In this document: piece by piece, positions 44,802 to 52,844 of the stretch
Layout of the letters: every line of letters starts with the position of its first letter
How positions within the stretch are numbered: position 1 is the stretch's first letter
Assembly (NCBI GenBank): GCA_044226395.1
Contig: JBGAHD010000002.1
Span: 1,178,001 to 1,242,000 of the forward strand
Length of the DNA stretch: 64,000 nucleotides
Reading direction: 5' to 3'
From: JBGAHD01 sp044226395
GTDB taxonomy: Bacteria; Pseudomonadota; Gammaproteobacteria; Xanthomonadales; Ahniellaceae
Notes under the pieces: generated by a model
Database searches by the model: none
Told to the model about the DNA's origin: nothing
Seen by the model: the letters and a program-made list of their open reading frames with translations, nothing else
Made by a program: the position numbers and the translations under genes

Positions 44802-45953
44802 ATGTACCCAACCCGCATGCGCACCCCGGCAGGCGCGGCCACCGCGCTCGCCCTGGGCATGGTGGTGTTCGCGGCCGCGTGGACCCACGCGCAGGACGCC
44901 GCGCCCGCCGTCGCCGAGTACGATCCCGCCACCGCGACGGCCGAGAAGATGGATCTGGCCACGCGCTCGATCATTCTCGACATCGCCAATGCCAACGATC
45001 GCGCCGTCGCCGTGGGCGAGCGCGGTCACATCCTGGTGTCCGAATCGCGCCGCGACTGGCGTCAGGTCGAAGGCGTGCCCACGCGCTCCACGCTCACCGG
45101 CGTCTCCGCCGTGGGCAATCAGGTTTGGGCCGTGGGTCACGACGGCATCATTCTGCACTCCGCCGACGGCGGACTGACGTGGGCGCGGCAGCGACTGGCG
45201 CCGTACGACCCGCAGTCCACCGACGAAACCAATGGCGCGCCCCTGCTCGACGTGATGTTCCTCGACGAGAACACGGGTTACGCCATCGGCGCCTATTCGC
45301 TGCTGCTCAAGACCACCGACGGTGGTCAAACCTGGAACACCGAGAGTCTCGCCAACGCGGCCAGTGCGCCGGGCGGCGATGCCGCGGCCGGTGGCGCCAG
45401 CGACGCGTCCGCCGATGGCGGCGCCGACACCGGCGAGGGCGGCAACGACTGGACCTTCGACCAGTCCGAACTCGAGCTCGAGGAAGAATCCAATCCGCAC
45501 TTGAACGCGATCACGCGCACCAGCGACGGCTCGCTGTTCATCGTCGCTGAACGCGGCAGCGCGTTCCGCTCCACCGACAGCGGCCAGAGTTGGCAGCGCC
45601 TGCAATTGCCCTATGACGGCTCGATGTTCGGCGTGATTGGCTACGAAGGTCGCCACGTGCTGGCCTTCGGCCTGCGCGGCAATGTCTTCGAGTCGACCGA
45701 TCTGGGCGACACCTGGAAGAAGATCGACACCGGCGTCGACCTGTCGATCATGGGCGGCGTGGGCTGGAATAACGGCGGCGCGGCCCTGGTCGGCGCCAAT
45801 GGCCTGGTGCTCACGCGCTCGGCGCAGTCCGCGGGTCTGCTCAAGCACACGCATCCCGATGGCACCATCCTCGCCGCCGCGCTCGTGCTCGGCGACGCGG
45901 GCGAATTGGTGGTCGCGGGCGAAACCGGCATCGGCGTGTACACGCCCAACTGA
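44802..45953 (+). CDS. YCF48/BNR-repeat secreted beta-propeller protein
   Basis: The 383-residue protein has a signal peptide (ATALALGMVVFAAAWTHAQD). At least five repeats of the Asp-box/YCF48 type follow (SADGGLTWARQ, TTDGGQTWN, STDSGQSWQRL, STDLGDTWKK), each a blade of a beta-propeller. An acidic low-complexity insert (about residues 190-225) is rich in Ala, Gly and Asp. YCF48-like proteins assist assembly of membrane complexes in cyanobacteria; in this locus type a YCF48-like gene always precedes the RND exporter, so it may be a periplasmic accessory. GGAGGA precedes the ATG. Confidence 0.85.
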   Translation: MYPTRMRTPAGAATALALGMVVFAAAWTHAQDAAPAVAEYDPATATAEKMDLATRSIILDIANANDRAVAVGERGHILVSESRRDWRQVEGVPTRSTLTGVSAVGNQVWAVGHDGIILHSADGGLTWARQRLAPYDPQSTDETNGAPLLDVMFLDENTGYAIGAYSLLLKTTDGGQTWNTESLANAASAPGGDAAAGGASDASADGGADTGEGGNDWTFDQSELELEEESNPHLNAITRTSDGSLFIVAERGSAFRSTDSGQSWQRLQLPYDGSMFGVIGYEGRHVLAFGLRGNVFESTDLGDTWKKIDTGVDLSIMGGVGWNNGGAALVGANGLVLTRSAQSAGLLKHTHPDGTILAAALVLGDAGELVVAGETGIGVYTPN

Positions 45954-45970
45954 GCGCGAGGACGATAGTC

Positions 45971-48538
45971 ATGGGCGCATCCGATAGCGCGAACGTCGAT
46001 ACCCCTTTCCACCGCGCGGCAGAACGCATCGTGTTCGGCGCGCGCGTGCCGATCCTGCTGCTGTTCGCGGCGGTGACCGTGGTGATGTTGTTCTTCGCGG
46101 CGCAATTGCGCGTCGACGCGGGCTTCAAGAAGCAGATTCCGCTGTCGCACGAGTACATGAAAACCTTCCTCGACTACGAACGCGAGTTCGGCGGCGCTAA
46201 TCGCGTGCTGATCGCGGTCATGGACAAGAAAGGCGCCATGTTCCCGATCAACGACAGCGCCGAGGAACGCGCGCGCGCGACCAATTTCTTCCGCGTGGTC
46301 GAGAAGATCACCAATGACGTGATCGCCATCCCCGAGGTCGACGACGCCCGCGTGCGTTCGATCTTCACGCCGAACGTGCGCTTCGTCGAAGTGGTCGAGG
46401 ACGGCTTCGCCGGCGGCAATGTGATCCCGGCGGAATTCACGCCGCAGGTCGAGGGTTTCGATCCCTCGATGCAGCAGTTCGACACGATCCGCGCCAACAT
46501 CGTCAAGGCCAATGCCGTGGGCCGCTACGTGGCGCGCGATTTCTCCGGCGTGATGGTCTGGGGCGAACTCGTGCCCGAGGGCGGCGCCGGACAGACCAAG
46601 CTCGACTACCAGGAAGTGGCGCGTCAGCTCGAGAACATTCGCAAGACCTACGAAAACGAAAACGTGACCGTGCACGTGATCGGCTTCGCCAAGATGGTCG
46701 GCGACATCGCCGACGGCGCGCGCTCGGTGATCGTGTTCTTCTTCCTCACCATCGCCTTCACCTGGCTGCTGCTGTACCTGTACTCGACCTCGGTCAAGCT
46801 GGCCTCGTTGACGGTGTTCTGCGCCTTGGTCGCGGTGTTGTGGATGCTCGGCGTGCTGCGCCTGATGGGCTTCGGCATCGACCCGATGAATATGCTCACG
46901 CCGTTCCTGATCTTCGCGATCGCGGTCAGTCACGGCGAACAGATGATCAATCGCTTCCGCGGCGAGATCTTCTTCGGTGGACTCGAGGACGGCACGCCGG
47001 CGCAATTGCGCTTGCGCCATGGCGTCGACTCGCTCGAGGCGGCCAAGCGCTCGTTCCGCTTGCTGCTGATTCCTGGCGCCGTGGCCTTGATCGCCGGCTG
47101 CATTGGTTTCGCCACGATCATGCTGATCGAAATCCGCATGGTGCGCGAGCTTGCCATCACCGCGACCATCGGCGTGGCCCTGACCGTGCTCACCGACTTG
47201 ATCCTGTTGCCGCTGCTGCTGTCGTACACGCGGCTTCGCAACATGGACAAGAAGCGCGAGTATCGACTGAGCCAGCTCACCCAGTTCGACAAGATCTGGG
47301 CGGTGCTCAGCCGCTTCAGCCGTCCGGTGCCGGCCGCGATCATCCTGATCATCGGCGTGACCGCGTGGTTCTTCGCCGAGCGCCAGGGCGACAAGGTGAT
47401 GATCGGCGATGCCCAGCAGGGCGTGGCCGAATTGCGGCCCGAGGCGCGCTACAACCAGGACGCGGCGGTGATCACCTCCAAGTTCTCGCTGGGCGTGGAC
47501 ATCATCAATGTGATCGCCGAGGCCGCGCCCGCCGCGTGCACGCAGAGCTATCGCGCGATGGAGCTGATCGATCGCTTCAGCTGGCACATGCGTAATGTCC
47601 GCGACGCCGACGGCAACCTGGTCGTGCAGCAGGTGATCAGCCTGCCGATGGCCGCCAAGATCGTCAACGCCGGCTGGAACGAAGGCAATCTGCGCTGGCG
47701 CGTGCTGCCGCGTAGCACCGATGAGCTGCGTGTCGCCACGCAGAGCTTCGAGACCGACTCGGGCCTGCTCAATGACGATTGCTCGGCGATTCCGATCGCG
47801 ATCTTCCTGACCGATCACCGCGCGACTTCGATCGACGCCGTGGTCAACGCGGTCAAGCAATTCCGCGAAGCCAACGGCGCCTACGACGTCAACTTCCGCA
47901 CGCATCTCGAAGAGCAACAGAAGAAAGCGCAAGAGTCCGGCGGCGAATTCCGCGCCGACGGCACCAGCCTGCGCCTGGCCACCGGCAATGTCGGCGTGAT
48001 GGCGGCGATCAACGACAAGGTGCGCGAAGTCGAGAACGTGATGCTGTATCTGCTCTACGCGGCCGTGTTCGCCATGTGCCTGCTGAGCTTCCGCAGCCCG
48101 CTGGCGGCGCTGTGCATCGTGCTGCCCCTGGTGCTGGTGACCGAGCTCGGTCACTCGCTGATGGTCAAGCTCGGCATCGGCATGAAGGTCAACACGCTGA
48201 CCGTGGTGGCCTTGGGCGTCGGCATCGGCGTCGACTACGCGATCTACATCTACGCGCGCATGGCCGAGGCGATGAAGCAAGGCAAGACCTTGGGCGAGGC
48301 CTATTTCATCGCGCTCAAGACCACCGGCATCGCGATCTTCTACACGGCACTGACCTTGGCCGTGGGCGTGGGCATGTGGGTGTTCTCGGCGCTGAAGTTC
48401 CAGGCCGACATGGGCACGATGCTCACCTTCATGTTCCTGGTGAACATGATCGCGGCGATGATCTTCCTGCCGGCGCTGTGCCGCTGGCTGCTGCGTCCGA
48501 CCGAAAAAGACGACTGGCGCCCGCCGGCGCCAGGCTGA
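45971..48538 (+). CDS. RND/MMPL-type exporter
   Basis: The 855-residue protein has the RND design: one helix after the N-terminus (about 25-45), a large periplasmic loop, a block of five or more helices (about 240-420), a second loop, then a second helix block (about 690-840) containing LVLVTELGHSLMVKLGIGMK and VALGVGIGVDYAIYIYAR. The latter GxGxGVDYAIY motif is that of the MMPL/HpnN group that carries lipids and hopanoids. It starts 17 bp after the YCF48-like gene. In loci with DUF1302/DUF1329 it probably moves a hydrophobic molecule. The operon ends at a strong terminator. Confidence 0.9.
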   Translation: MGASDSANVDTPFHRAAERIVFGARVPILLLFAAVTVVMLFFAAQLRVDAGFKKQIPLSHEYMKTFLDYEREFGGANRVLIAVMDKKGAMFPINDSAEERARATNFFRVVEKITNDVIAIPEVDDARVRSIFTPNVRFVEVVEDGFAGGNVIPAEFTPQVEGFDPSMQQFDTIRANIVKANAVGRYVARDFSGVMVWGELVPEGGAGQTKLDYQEVARQLENIRKTYENENVTVHVIGFAKMVGDIADGARSVIVFFFLTIAFTWLLLYLYSTSVKLASLTVFCALVAVLWMLGVLRLMGFGIDPMNMLTPFLIFAIAVSHGEQMINRFRGEIFFGGLEDGTPAQLRLRHGVDSLEAAKRSFRLLLIPGAVALIAGCIGFATIMLIEIRMVRELAITATIGVALTVLTDLILLPLLLSYTRLRNMDKKREYRLSQLTQFDKIWAVLSRFSRPVPAAIILIIGVTAWFFAERQGDKVMIGDAQQGVAELRPEARYNQDAAVITSKFSLGVDIINVIAEAAPAACTQSYRAMELIDRFSWHMRNVRDADGNLVVQQVISLPMAAKIVNAGWNEGNLRWRVLPRSTDELRVATQSFETDSGLLNDDCSAIPIAIFLTDHRATSIDAVVNAVKQFREANGAYDVNFRTHLEEQQKKAQESGGEFRADGTSLRLATGNVGVMAAINDKVREVENVMLYLLYAAVFAMCLLSFRSPLAALCIVLPLVLVTELGHSLMVKLGIGMKVNTLTVVALGVGIGVDYAIYIYARMAEAMKQGKTLGEAYFIALKTTGIAIFYTALTLAVGVGMWVFSALKFQADMGTMLTFMFLVNMIAAMIFLPALCRWLLRPTEKDDWRPPAPG

Positions 48539-48564
48539 GGTGTTGTTGGGGAGGAGCGTGGGAC

Positions 48565-48594
48565 GAGCGGGCCGCAAGGCCCGCTCTATTTTTT
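48565..48594 (+). terminator. Intrinsic terminator of the lipase-RND operon
   Basis: GAGCGGGCC (48565-48573) and GGCCCGCTC (48578-48586) form a perfect 9-bp stem around GCAA, followed by TATTTTTT. It is the clearest Rho-independent terminator in the window, 26 bp after the RND stop. Confidence 0.92.
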
Positions 48595-48667
48595 GGCGTT
48601 CGCTAGCTCGGGCGCGTGGCTCGAGCGCGCGTCACAGTGAGCACGCGCGACGTCGGAATGGCTCGCG

Positions 48668-49261
48668 CTAGGCGCCGTCGATCATGCAGTCAGCGATCCA
48701 GATCAAGGCACGCCGCCATTCGCGCTGGATCTGACGCGGCGTGACGCCGCAGATTTCGGCGATCTCGGTCAGCTCGAGGCCGGCGAAGATGCGGTACTGC
48801 AAGATCATCGCCAGGCGCTCGTCGCGCGCGGCGAGCGTGGTCAGGGCCGCGTCGAGGGCCACCAGCGACTCCGGCCGAGACGCGTCGATCACGCCATCGG
48901 TGTCGAGCACCTCGCGCGCTTGGCCACTGCCGCGCTTGCCCGCCAGTTGCGCTCGGGCGTAGTCGATCACAATCTGGCGCATCACGCGCGCGCACAGCGA
49001 ATAGAAATGCTGGCGACCACTGACCAGGATCTGCTCGCTGCCGACGATCTTGGCGTAGACCTCGTGCACCAGCACGGTGGCGCTGAGCGTCTGATGCCGC
49101 GATTGCGCCAGCACGCCATGAGCGATGCGCTTGAGCTCTTGATAGACCAAGGGAATCACTTCGTCCAAGCCGTCTCGCGCACTGTCGGCCTGGTTGAGCA
49201 ATTGCGTGATCGAAGCGCCTTCGCGCGGCGCGGCGCGGCGTTCGATACTGGCGACCGTCAT
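48668..49261 (-). CDS. ECF-type RNA polymerase sigma factor
   Basis: The 197-residue protein matches the ECF subfamily annotated as TIGR02999. It opens ITQLLNQADSARDGLDEVIP and VYQELKRIAHGVLAQSR, then has region 2 with VLVHEVYAKI and FYSLCARVMRQIVIDYARAQ. Region 4 (LAMILQYRIFAGLELTEIAE, VTPRQIQREWRRALIWI) follows. This group is usually encoded next to a Ser/Thr protein kinase, as here, and is thought to be activated by phosphorylation rather than by an anti-sigma factor. GGAG lies 8 nt before ATG 49261. No anti-sigma gene is present. Confidence 0.9.
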   Translation of the reverse strand: MTVASIERRAAPREGASITQLLNQADSARDGLDEVIPLVYQELKRIAHGVLAQSRHQTLSATVLVHEVYAKIVGSEQILVSGRQHFYSLCARVMRQIVIDYARAQLAGKRGSGQAREVLDTDGVIDASRPESLVALDAALTTLAARDERLAMILQYRIFAGLELTEIAEICGVTPRQIQREWRRALIWIADCMIDGA

Positions 49262-49396
49262 TGTCTTCTCCCCCGCCATGATCCTGTTCCCCGGTGTTAC
49301 GGCAAAACCAAGCGAAAGCGACACGCAACGGCCAGGAATCTTTCGGCGCCGGCGTGATCCGCGTGCCGGTCGAGCGCCCCCCGCGCCCCAAGCGAC

Positions 49397-51802
49397 TCAG
49401 CGACTGACCTGGCCATCGACGGTCGTCGTCTCGATCGTGGCCAGTTGTCGCCGCGCGCCCTCGATCAGCGCGGCGTCATCGGCATGCAGATCGAGGGCCT
49501 CGGTCAGCACGCGTCGCGCGGCCGCGCGGTCGCCGCCGGCGACCAGCATCTGCGCCAGCCGCAAGCGCGCCTTGCCGACCCAAGGATCGCTCGGACCCAG
49601 CGCCGCCACGCCTTCGTCCAGCGCCTGTCGCCAATAAGTCGCGGCCTGCGCCGATCCGCCCGCGGCGAAACTGACCGCGCCGAGCATGCCCAACGTAAAG
49701 GCCACCTGTTTGTGCGCGCGGCCGTAGAGCGCGCGCTCGTCGTCGAGCACTTGCGCGAGCAGGGTCTGGGCCTGCGCGGGGCGCTCGGTCTTGGACCACA
49801 GCATCGCCAGGTTCTTGCGCGCGGCCAGCGACTCCGGCGAGCGCGCGCCGCGCACGCGCTCGCTCAGGGTCGTGCCTTCGACCAGCAAGGGTTCGGCATC
49901 GGCATAGGCGCCGCGATAGAACAACGTGATGCCGAGCGATTGGATCAGTTCCAAGCGCAGAGCCTCCAGGTCCTCGCGCGGCTGGCCCGTCGCATCGGCC
50001 AACATCGCGCGCACATCACCCAGCGCGGCGCGCAGGCGTTGCTCGGACGGCGCCACCTCGCCGCTCTGCCGCTCGATCTTGGCCAGCATCACTTGCGCCT
50101 GCTGCCACTGAATGCGTTGCGCGAATGTGGTCGGCGTGGTCGACAGCAAGCGCAGCGCGACTTGGCGCGCTTGTTCGAGCTTGCCCTGCTGCATCAAGGC
50201 ATCCGACAACGACACCAGGATCGACAGTGCCTGCTCCGAGGCGATGCCATGGCGTGCCTCGGCGATGCGCAGGGCCGCGGTCAGGCTTTGTTCCGCGCGA
50301 TCGAAGCTGCCCCGACGCAGCAGCACCATGCCCAGATCGTCGAGCAATTGCGCGGCGAGTTCGGGGTCGTCGCGCAGGCCCTCGCGCGCCTGACTCACGC
50401 CGTCCCACAACACATCGTCGACCCCGCGACCGCGATGCGCCTCGTCGCCCGGATCGGCGCTGCCGAACAGACCGAGCAGATAGCCGTGGATCGCCTCGGC
50501 GCGCGCGCGGGCCGTCTCGGCGGCGATACTCTGCTCGCGCAGGCGCGCGCTCTGGCGCAGCAGCATCACGCTGTAGGTCGCGACCATGCCCAGGAACACT
50601 AGACCCGTGGCCAGTGGCAGCCAGTGTCGACGCATGAACTTACGCGCGCGATAGCGCCGATTGGGGCCGCGTGCCGCGATCGGCTGAAACGCGAGCCAGC
50701 GGCGCAGATCCTCGGCCAGCGCGCTGGCGCTGGGATAGCGCGCCTTGGCGTCCTCGCCGAGCGCGTGCGCGATCACCAGGTCCAGATCACCGCGCGCCTC
50801 GCGCGCGAGTTGCGCGGGCGAACCGCCGCGCCGCGCCGCGATCGCCGCGGGCAATTGCAGACAGCGCGCGCTCGGCGCGATCGCGCCGATCTGGATCGCG
50901 CGCAGGCGCGCCTCGGCATCGCCCGCGCGGGTTTGAAAAGGCAGAGCGCCGCACACCAGCAAGTACAACAATTGTCCGAGCTGAAACACATCGCTGGCCA
51001 CGCCGGCCGGCTTGTCGCGCAGTTGCTCGGGGCTGGCCCAGTGGTGGGTGAAGGCGCGACCTTGGAAGACGGTCGCGTCGCCGTCGACGTCGTCCGGGGC
51101 CTGCATCTTGGCGATGCCGAAGTCGAGCACGCGCACGTGACCGGCGGCGTCGAGCATGATGTTGGCCGGCTTCAGATCGCGATGCACGACCAGATGACGA
51201 TGCGCGTGATCGACCGCGCTCGCGATCTCGATCATCAGGCCCACGCGCTCGCGAATGTTCAAGCCGCGCGCATCGCACGCCTCGTCGATCGGTTGGCCCT
51301 CGACGTACTCCATCGCCAGCCACAGATGCCCATCGGCGGTCTCGCCACCATCGATCAGGCGCGACAGGCGCGCGTCGTCGAGCTGCGCCAGGATCGCCAT
51401 TTCCTGACGAAAGCGCCGGGCGCCTTCGCTGCCGCCCAGGCCACGGATCATCACCTTGACCGCGGCGCGCTGACTGGCCTCGCCCAAGCTCCGACGCGCT
51501 TCGAACACTTCGGACATGCCGCCGCGGCCGACGCGACGCAGCAACACCCACTCGCCCAGACGCGCGCCTTCGTGCGAGTCGGGCAGATGCGCGACGGAAT
51601 CGACGAACACGGGGGATTCGCTCAAGGCCTCGATCGCTTCGCCCTGGCCCTCGCGCGACAGCAGCACGCGCAGGCGCGCGGCGAGGTCCGGCGCCTCGCG
51701 CGCCAACGTCTCGAGACGCGTCGCGCGCGCGGACGCGTCGAGATCGAGCAGCTCATCCAGATGCCGATCGAGCACTTGCCAGGAGTCGAGCGCTGCGGTC
51801 AT
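49397..51802 (-). CDS. Transmembrane Ser/Thr protein kinase with C-terminal repeat domain
   Basis: The 801-residue protein has a Hanks-type kinase domain (about 80-340): VGRGGMSEVFEARR, AVKVMIR, the catalytic HRDLKPANIMLD and DFGIAKM, all intact. One membrane helix follows near residue 395-415 (WLPLATGLVFLGMVATYSVMLL). A 380-residue helical repeat region with TPR-like units completes it (for example RGSFDRAEQSLTAALRIAEA and PAQAQTLLAQVLDDERALYG). It starts only after the downstream sigma gene is read, so the order on the minus strand is kinase then ECF, with 135 bp between them; the kinase probably phosphorylates the ECF factor. The signal is unknown. Confidence 0.9.
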   Translation of the reverse strand: MTAALDSWQVLDRHLDELLDLDASARATRLETLAREAPDLAARLRVLLSREGQGEAIEALSESPVFVDSVAHLPDSHEGARLGEWVLLRRVGRGGMSEVFEARRSLGEASQRAAVKVMIRGLGGSEGARRFRQEMAILAQLDDARLSRLIDGGETADGHLWLAMEYVEGQPIDEACDARGLNIRERVGLMIEIASAVDHAHRHLVVHRDLKPANIMLDAAGHVRVLDFGIAKMQAPDDVDGDATVFQGRAFTHHWASPEQLRDKPAGVASDVFQLGQLLYLLVCGALPFQTRAGDAEARLRAIQIGAIAPSARCLQLPAAIAARRGGSPAQLAREARGDLDLVIAHALGEDAKARYPSASALAEDLRRWLAFQPIAARGPNRRYRARKFMRRHWLPLATGLVFLGMVATYSVMLLRQSARLREQSIAAETARARAEAIHGYLLGLFGSADPGDEAHRGRGVDDVLWDGVSQAREGLRDDPELAAQLLDDLGMVLLRRGSFDRAEQSLTAALRIAEARHGIASEQALSILVSLSDALMQQGKLEQARQVALRLLSTTPTTFAQRIQWQQAQVMLAKIERQSGEVAPSEQRLRAALGDVRAMLADATGQPREDLEALRLELIQSLGITLFYRGAYADAEPLLVEGTTLSERVRGARSPESLAARKNLAMLWSKTERPAQAQTLLAQVLDDERALYGRAHKQVAFTLGMLGAVSFAAGGSAQAATYWRQALDEGVAALGPSDPWVGKARLRLAQMLVAGGDRAAARRVLTEALDLHADDAALIEGARRQLATIETTTVDGQVSR

Positions 51803-52032
51803 GTGCGGGCGCCAGGAATCGGGTCGGTCGCGAACGTCGCTGCGCGAGCCTACACCGATTCGGCATCACCGTCTGCCTGTCGTTTCGGGTCGTCTTTGCC
51901 GTATTGCGCGGGTATCAGCCCTCTTTCGCCGAGCCCACGATGCGCGATCGGATCGCTTCACCCCGAGTCATCGCGCGCGCGCGACCCCGTTCGCGCGCGG
52001 CGAGTACCACGCGCGCCTGAGCGCGTCCCCGC

Positions 52033-52827
52033 ATGCGAGACGTCATGCCGGCCACGCGCTGGGCGCTGCGCCATCTGGTTGGCGCGGGAAGGGGCGCGGC
52101 GCACCCGCTGCGCGACATCCGCGCGACGCTCGGTCGTGGCGAGACGTGCGATCCGCGCGTGATCGATCCTTGCGTCTCGCGTCAGCATTGCGCGCTCTGG
52201 GCGCACGAGGCCGCGTGGGTGCAAGATCTCGGCTCGACCAATGGCACCTGGATCAACGATGGCCGCGTGACGCGCGCGCCGCTGCGCCAAGGCGATCTGA
52301 TGGCCGTGGGCGAGCAGCTGTTTCGTATCGAGCGAGTCGATGCTTTCGACGATCGGCTGCGCCGCGTGCTTCGAGCGACGCGGGGCGATACGACGGTATT
52401 CGATCATCAGCTCGCGCGCGCGTGCATCGTGGGTCGAAGGTTCGGGCTGCTGGTGATCGACATCGCCGACGCCCAGCGCGATGACCGCTTCGCTCACCAC
52501 GAGCACGTGGGCGAGCTCTCGACGAAGTTGATCGATGCGTTCGCGCACGTGCTGTGCCCGGGCGACACGCTCGGCGTATCGGCCGCCGGCGACCTCGTCG
52601 CGCTGCTGCCCGAGGTCACGGACGATGCCGTCGCCGACATCGCGCGGGCCTGCCGCGATACGTTGACTCGGGTCCTGCGACGCGCGGAACCAGCGGCGCC
52701 GCGCGTCGGCGTTGGCGCGATCGAAGTCGCGTCCGAGGCCTGGCGCACGCCGGATCATTTGTGGCGTCAGGCCTATCACGCGGCGTGGCGCGCGTGGCAG
52801 GACCCCGGCGAATCTCCGTCGATTTGA
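52033..52827 (+). CDS. FHA-domain protein with a degenerate GGDEF-like domain
   Basis: The 264-residue protein starts with an FHA domain (about 10-95) holding the phosphothreonine-binding residues: RATLGRGETCDPRVIDPCVS, SRQH and LGSTNGTWINDGRV. The second half (about 120-250) has the outline of a diguanylate cyclase fold, with RRFGLLVIDIADAQRDDRFA at the substrate-binding strand and AAGDLVALLPEV where GGDEF would be (AGDLV). Catalytic residues are therefore lost and it should be at most a c-di-GMP or GTP binder. Location next to the Ser/Thr kinase suggests it reads kinase phosphorylation through FHA (inference). Confidence 0.8.
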   Translation: MRDVMPATRWALRHLVGAGRGAAHPLRDIRATLGRGETCDPRVIDPCVSRQHCALWAHEAAWVQDLGSTNGTWINDGRVTRAPLRQGDLMAVGEQLFRIERVDAFDDRLRRVLRATRGDTTVFDHQLARACIVGRRFGLLVIDIADAQRDDRFAHHEHVGELSTKLIDAFAHVLCPGDTLGVSAAGDLVALLPEVTDDAVADIARACRDTLTRVLRRAEPAAPRVGVGAIEVASEAWRTPDHLWRQAYHAAWRAWQDPGESPSI

Positions 52828-52844
52828 ATCACGCCGCGCAGCGC

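Noticed and set aside
45641..48577. 978-codon open frame antisense to the RND gene
   Set aside because: It mirrors the RND coding frame and has only His/Asp/Arg/Gln-rich low-complexity sequence.
48668..52827. ECF/kinase/FHA genes as part of the peptide locus
   Set aside because: The FHA gene is on the opposite strand and kinase and ECF are separated from the exporter, so operon membership cannot be claimed; only a regulatory link is suggested as a finding.
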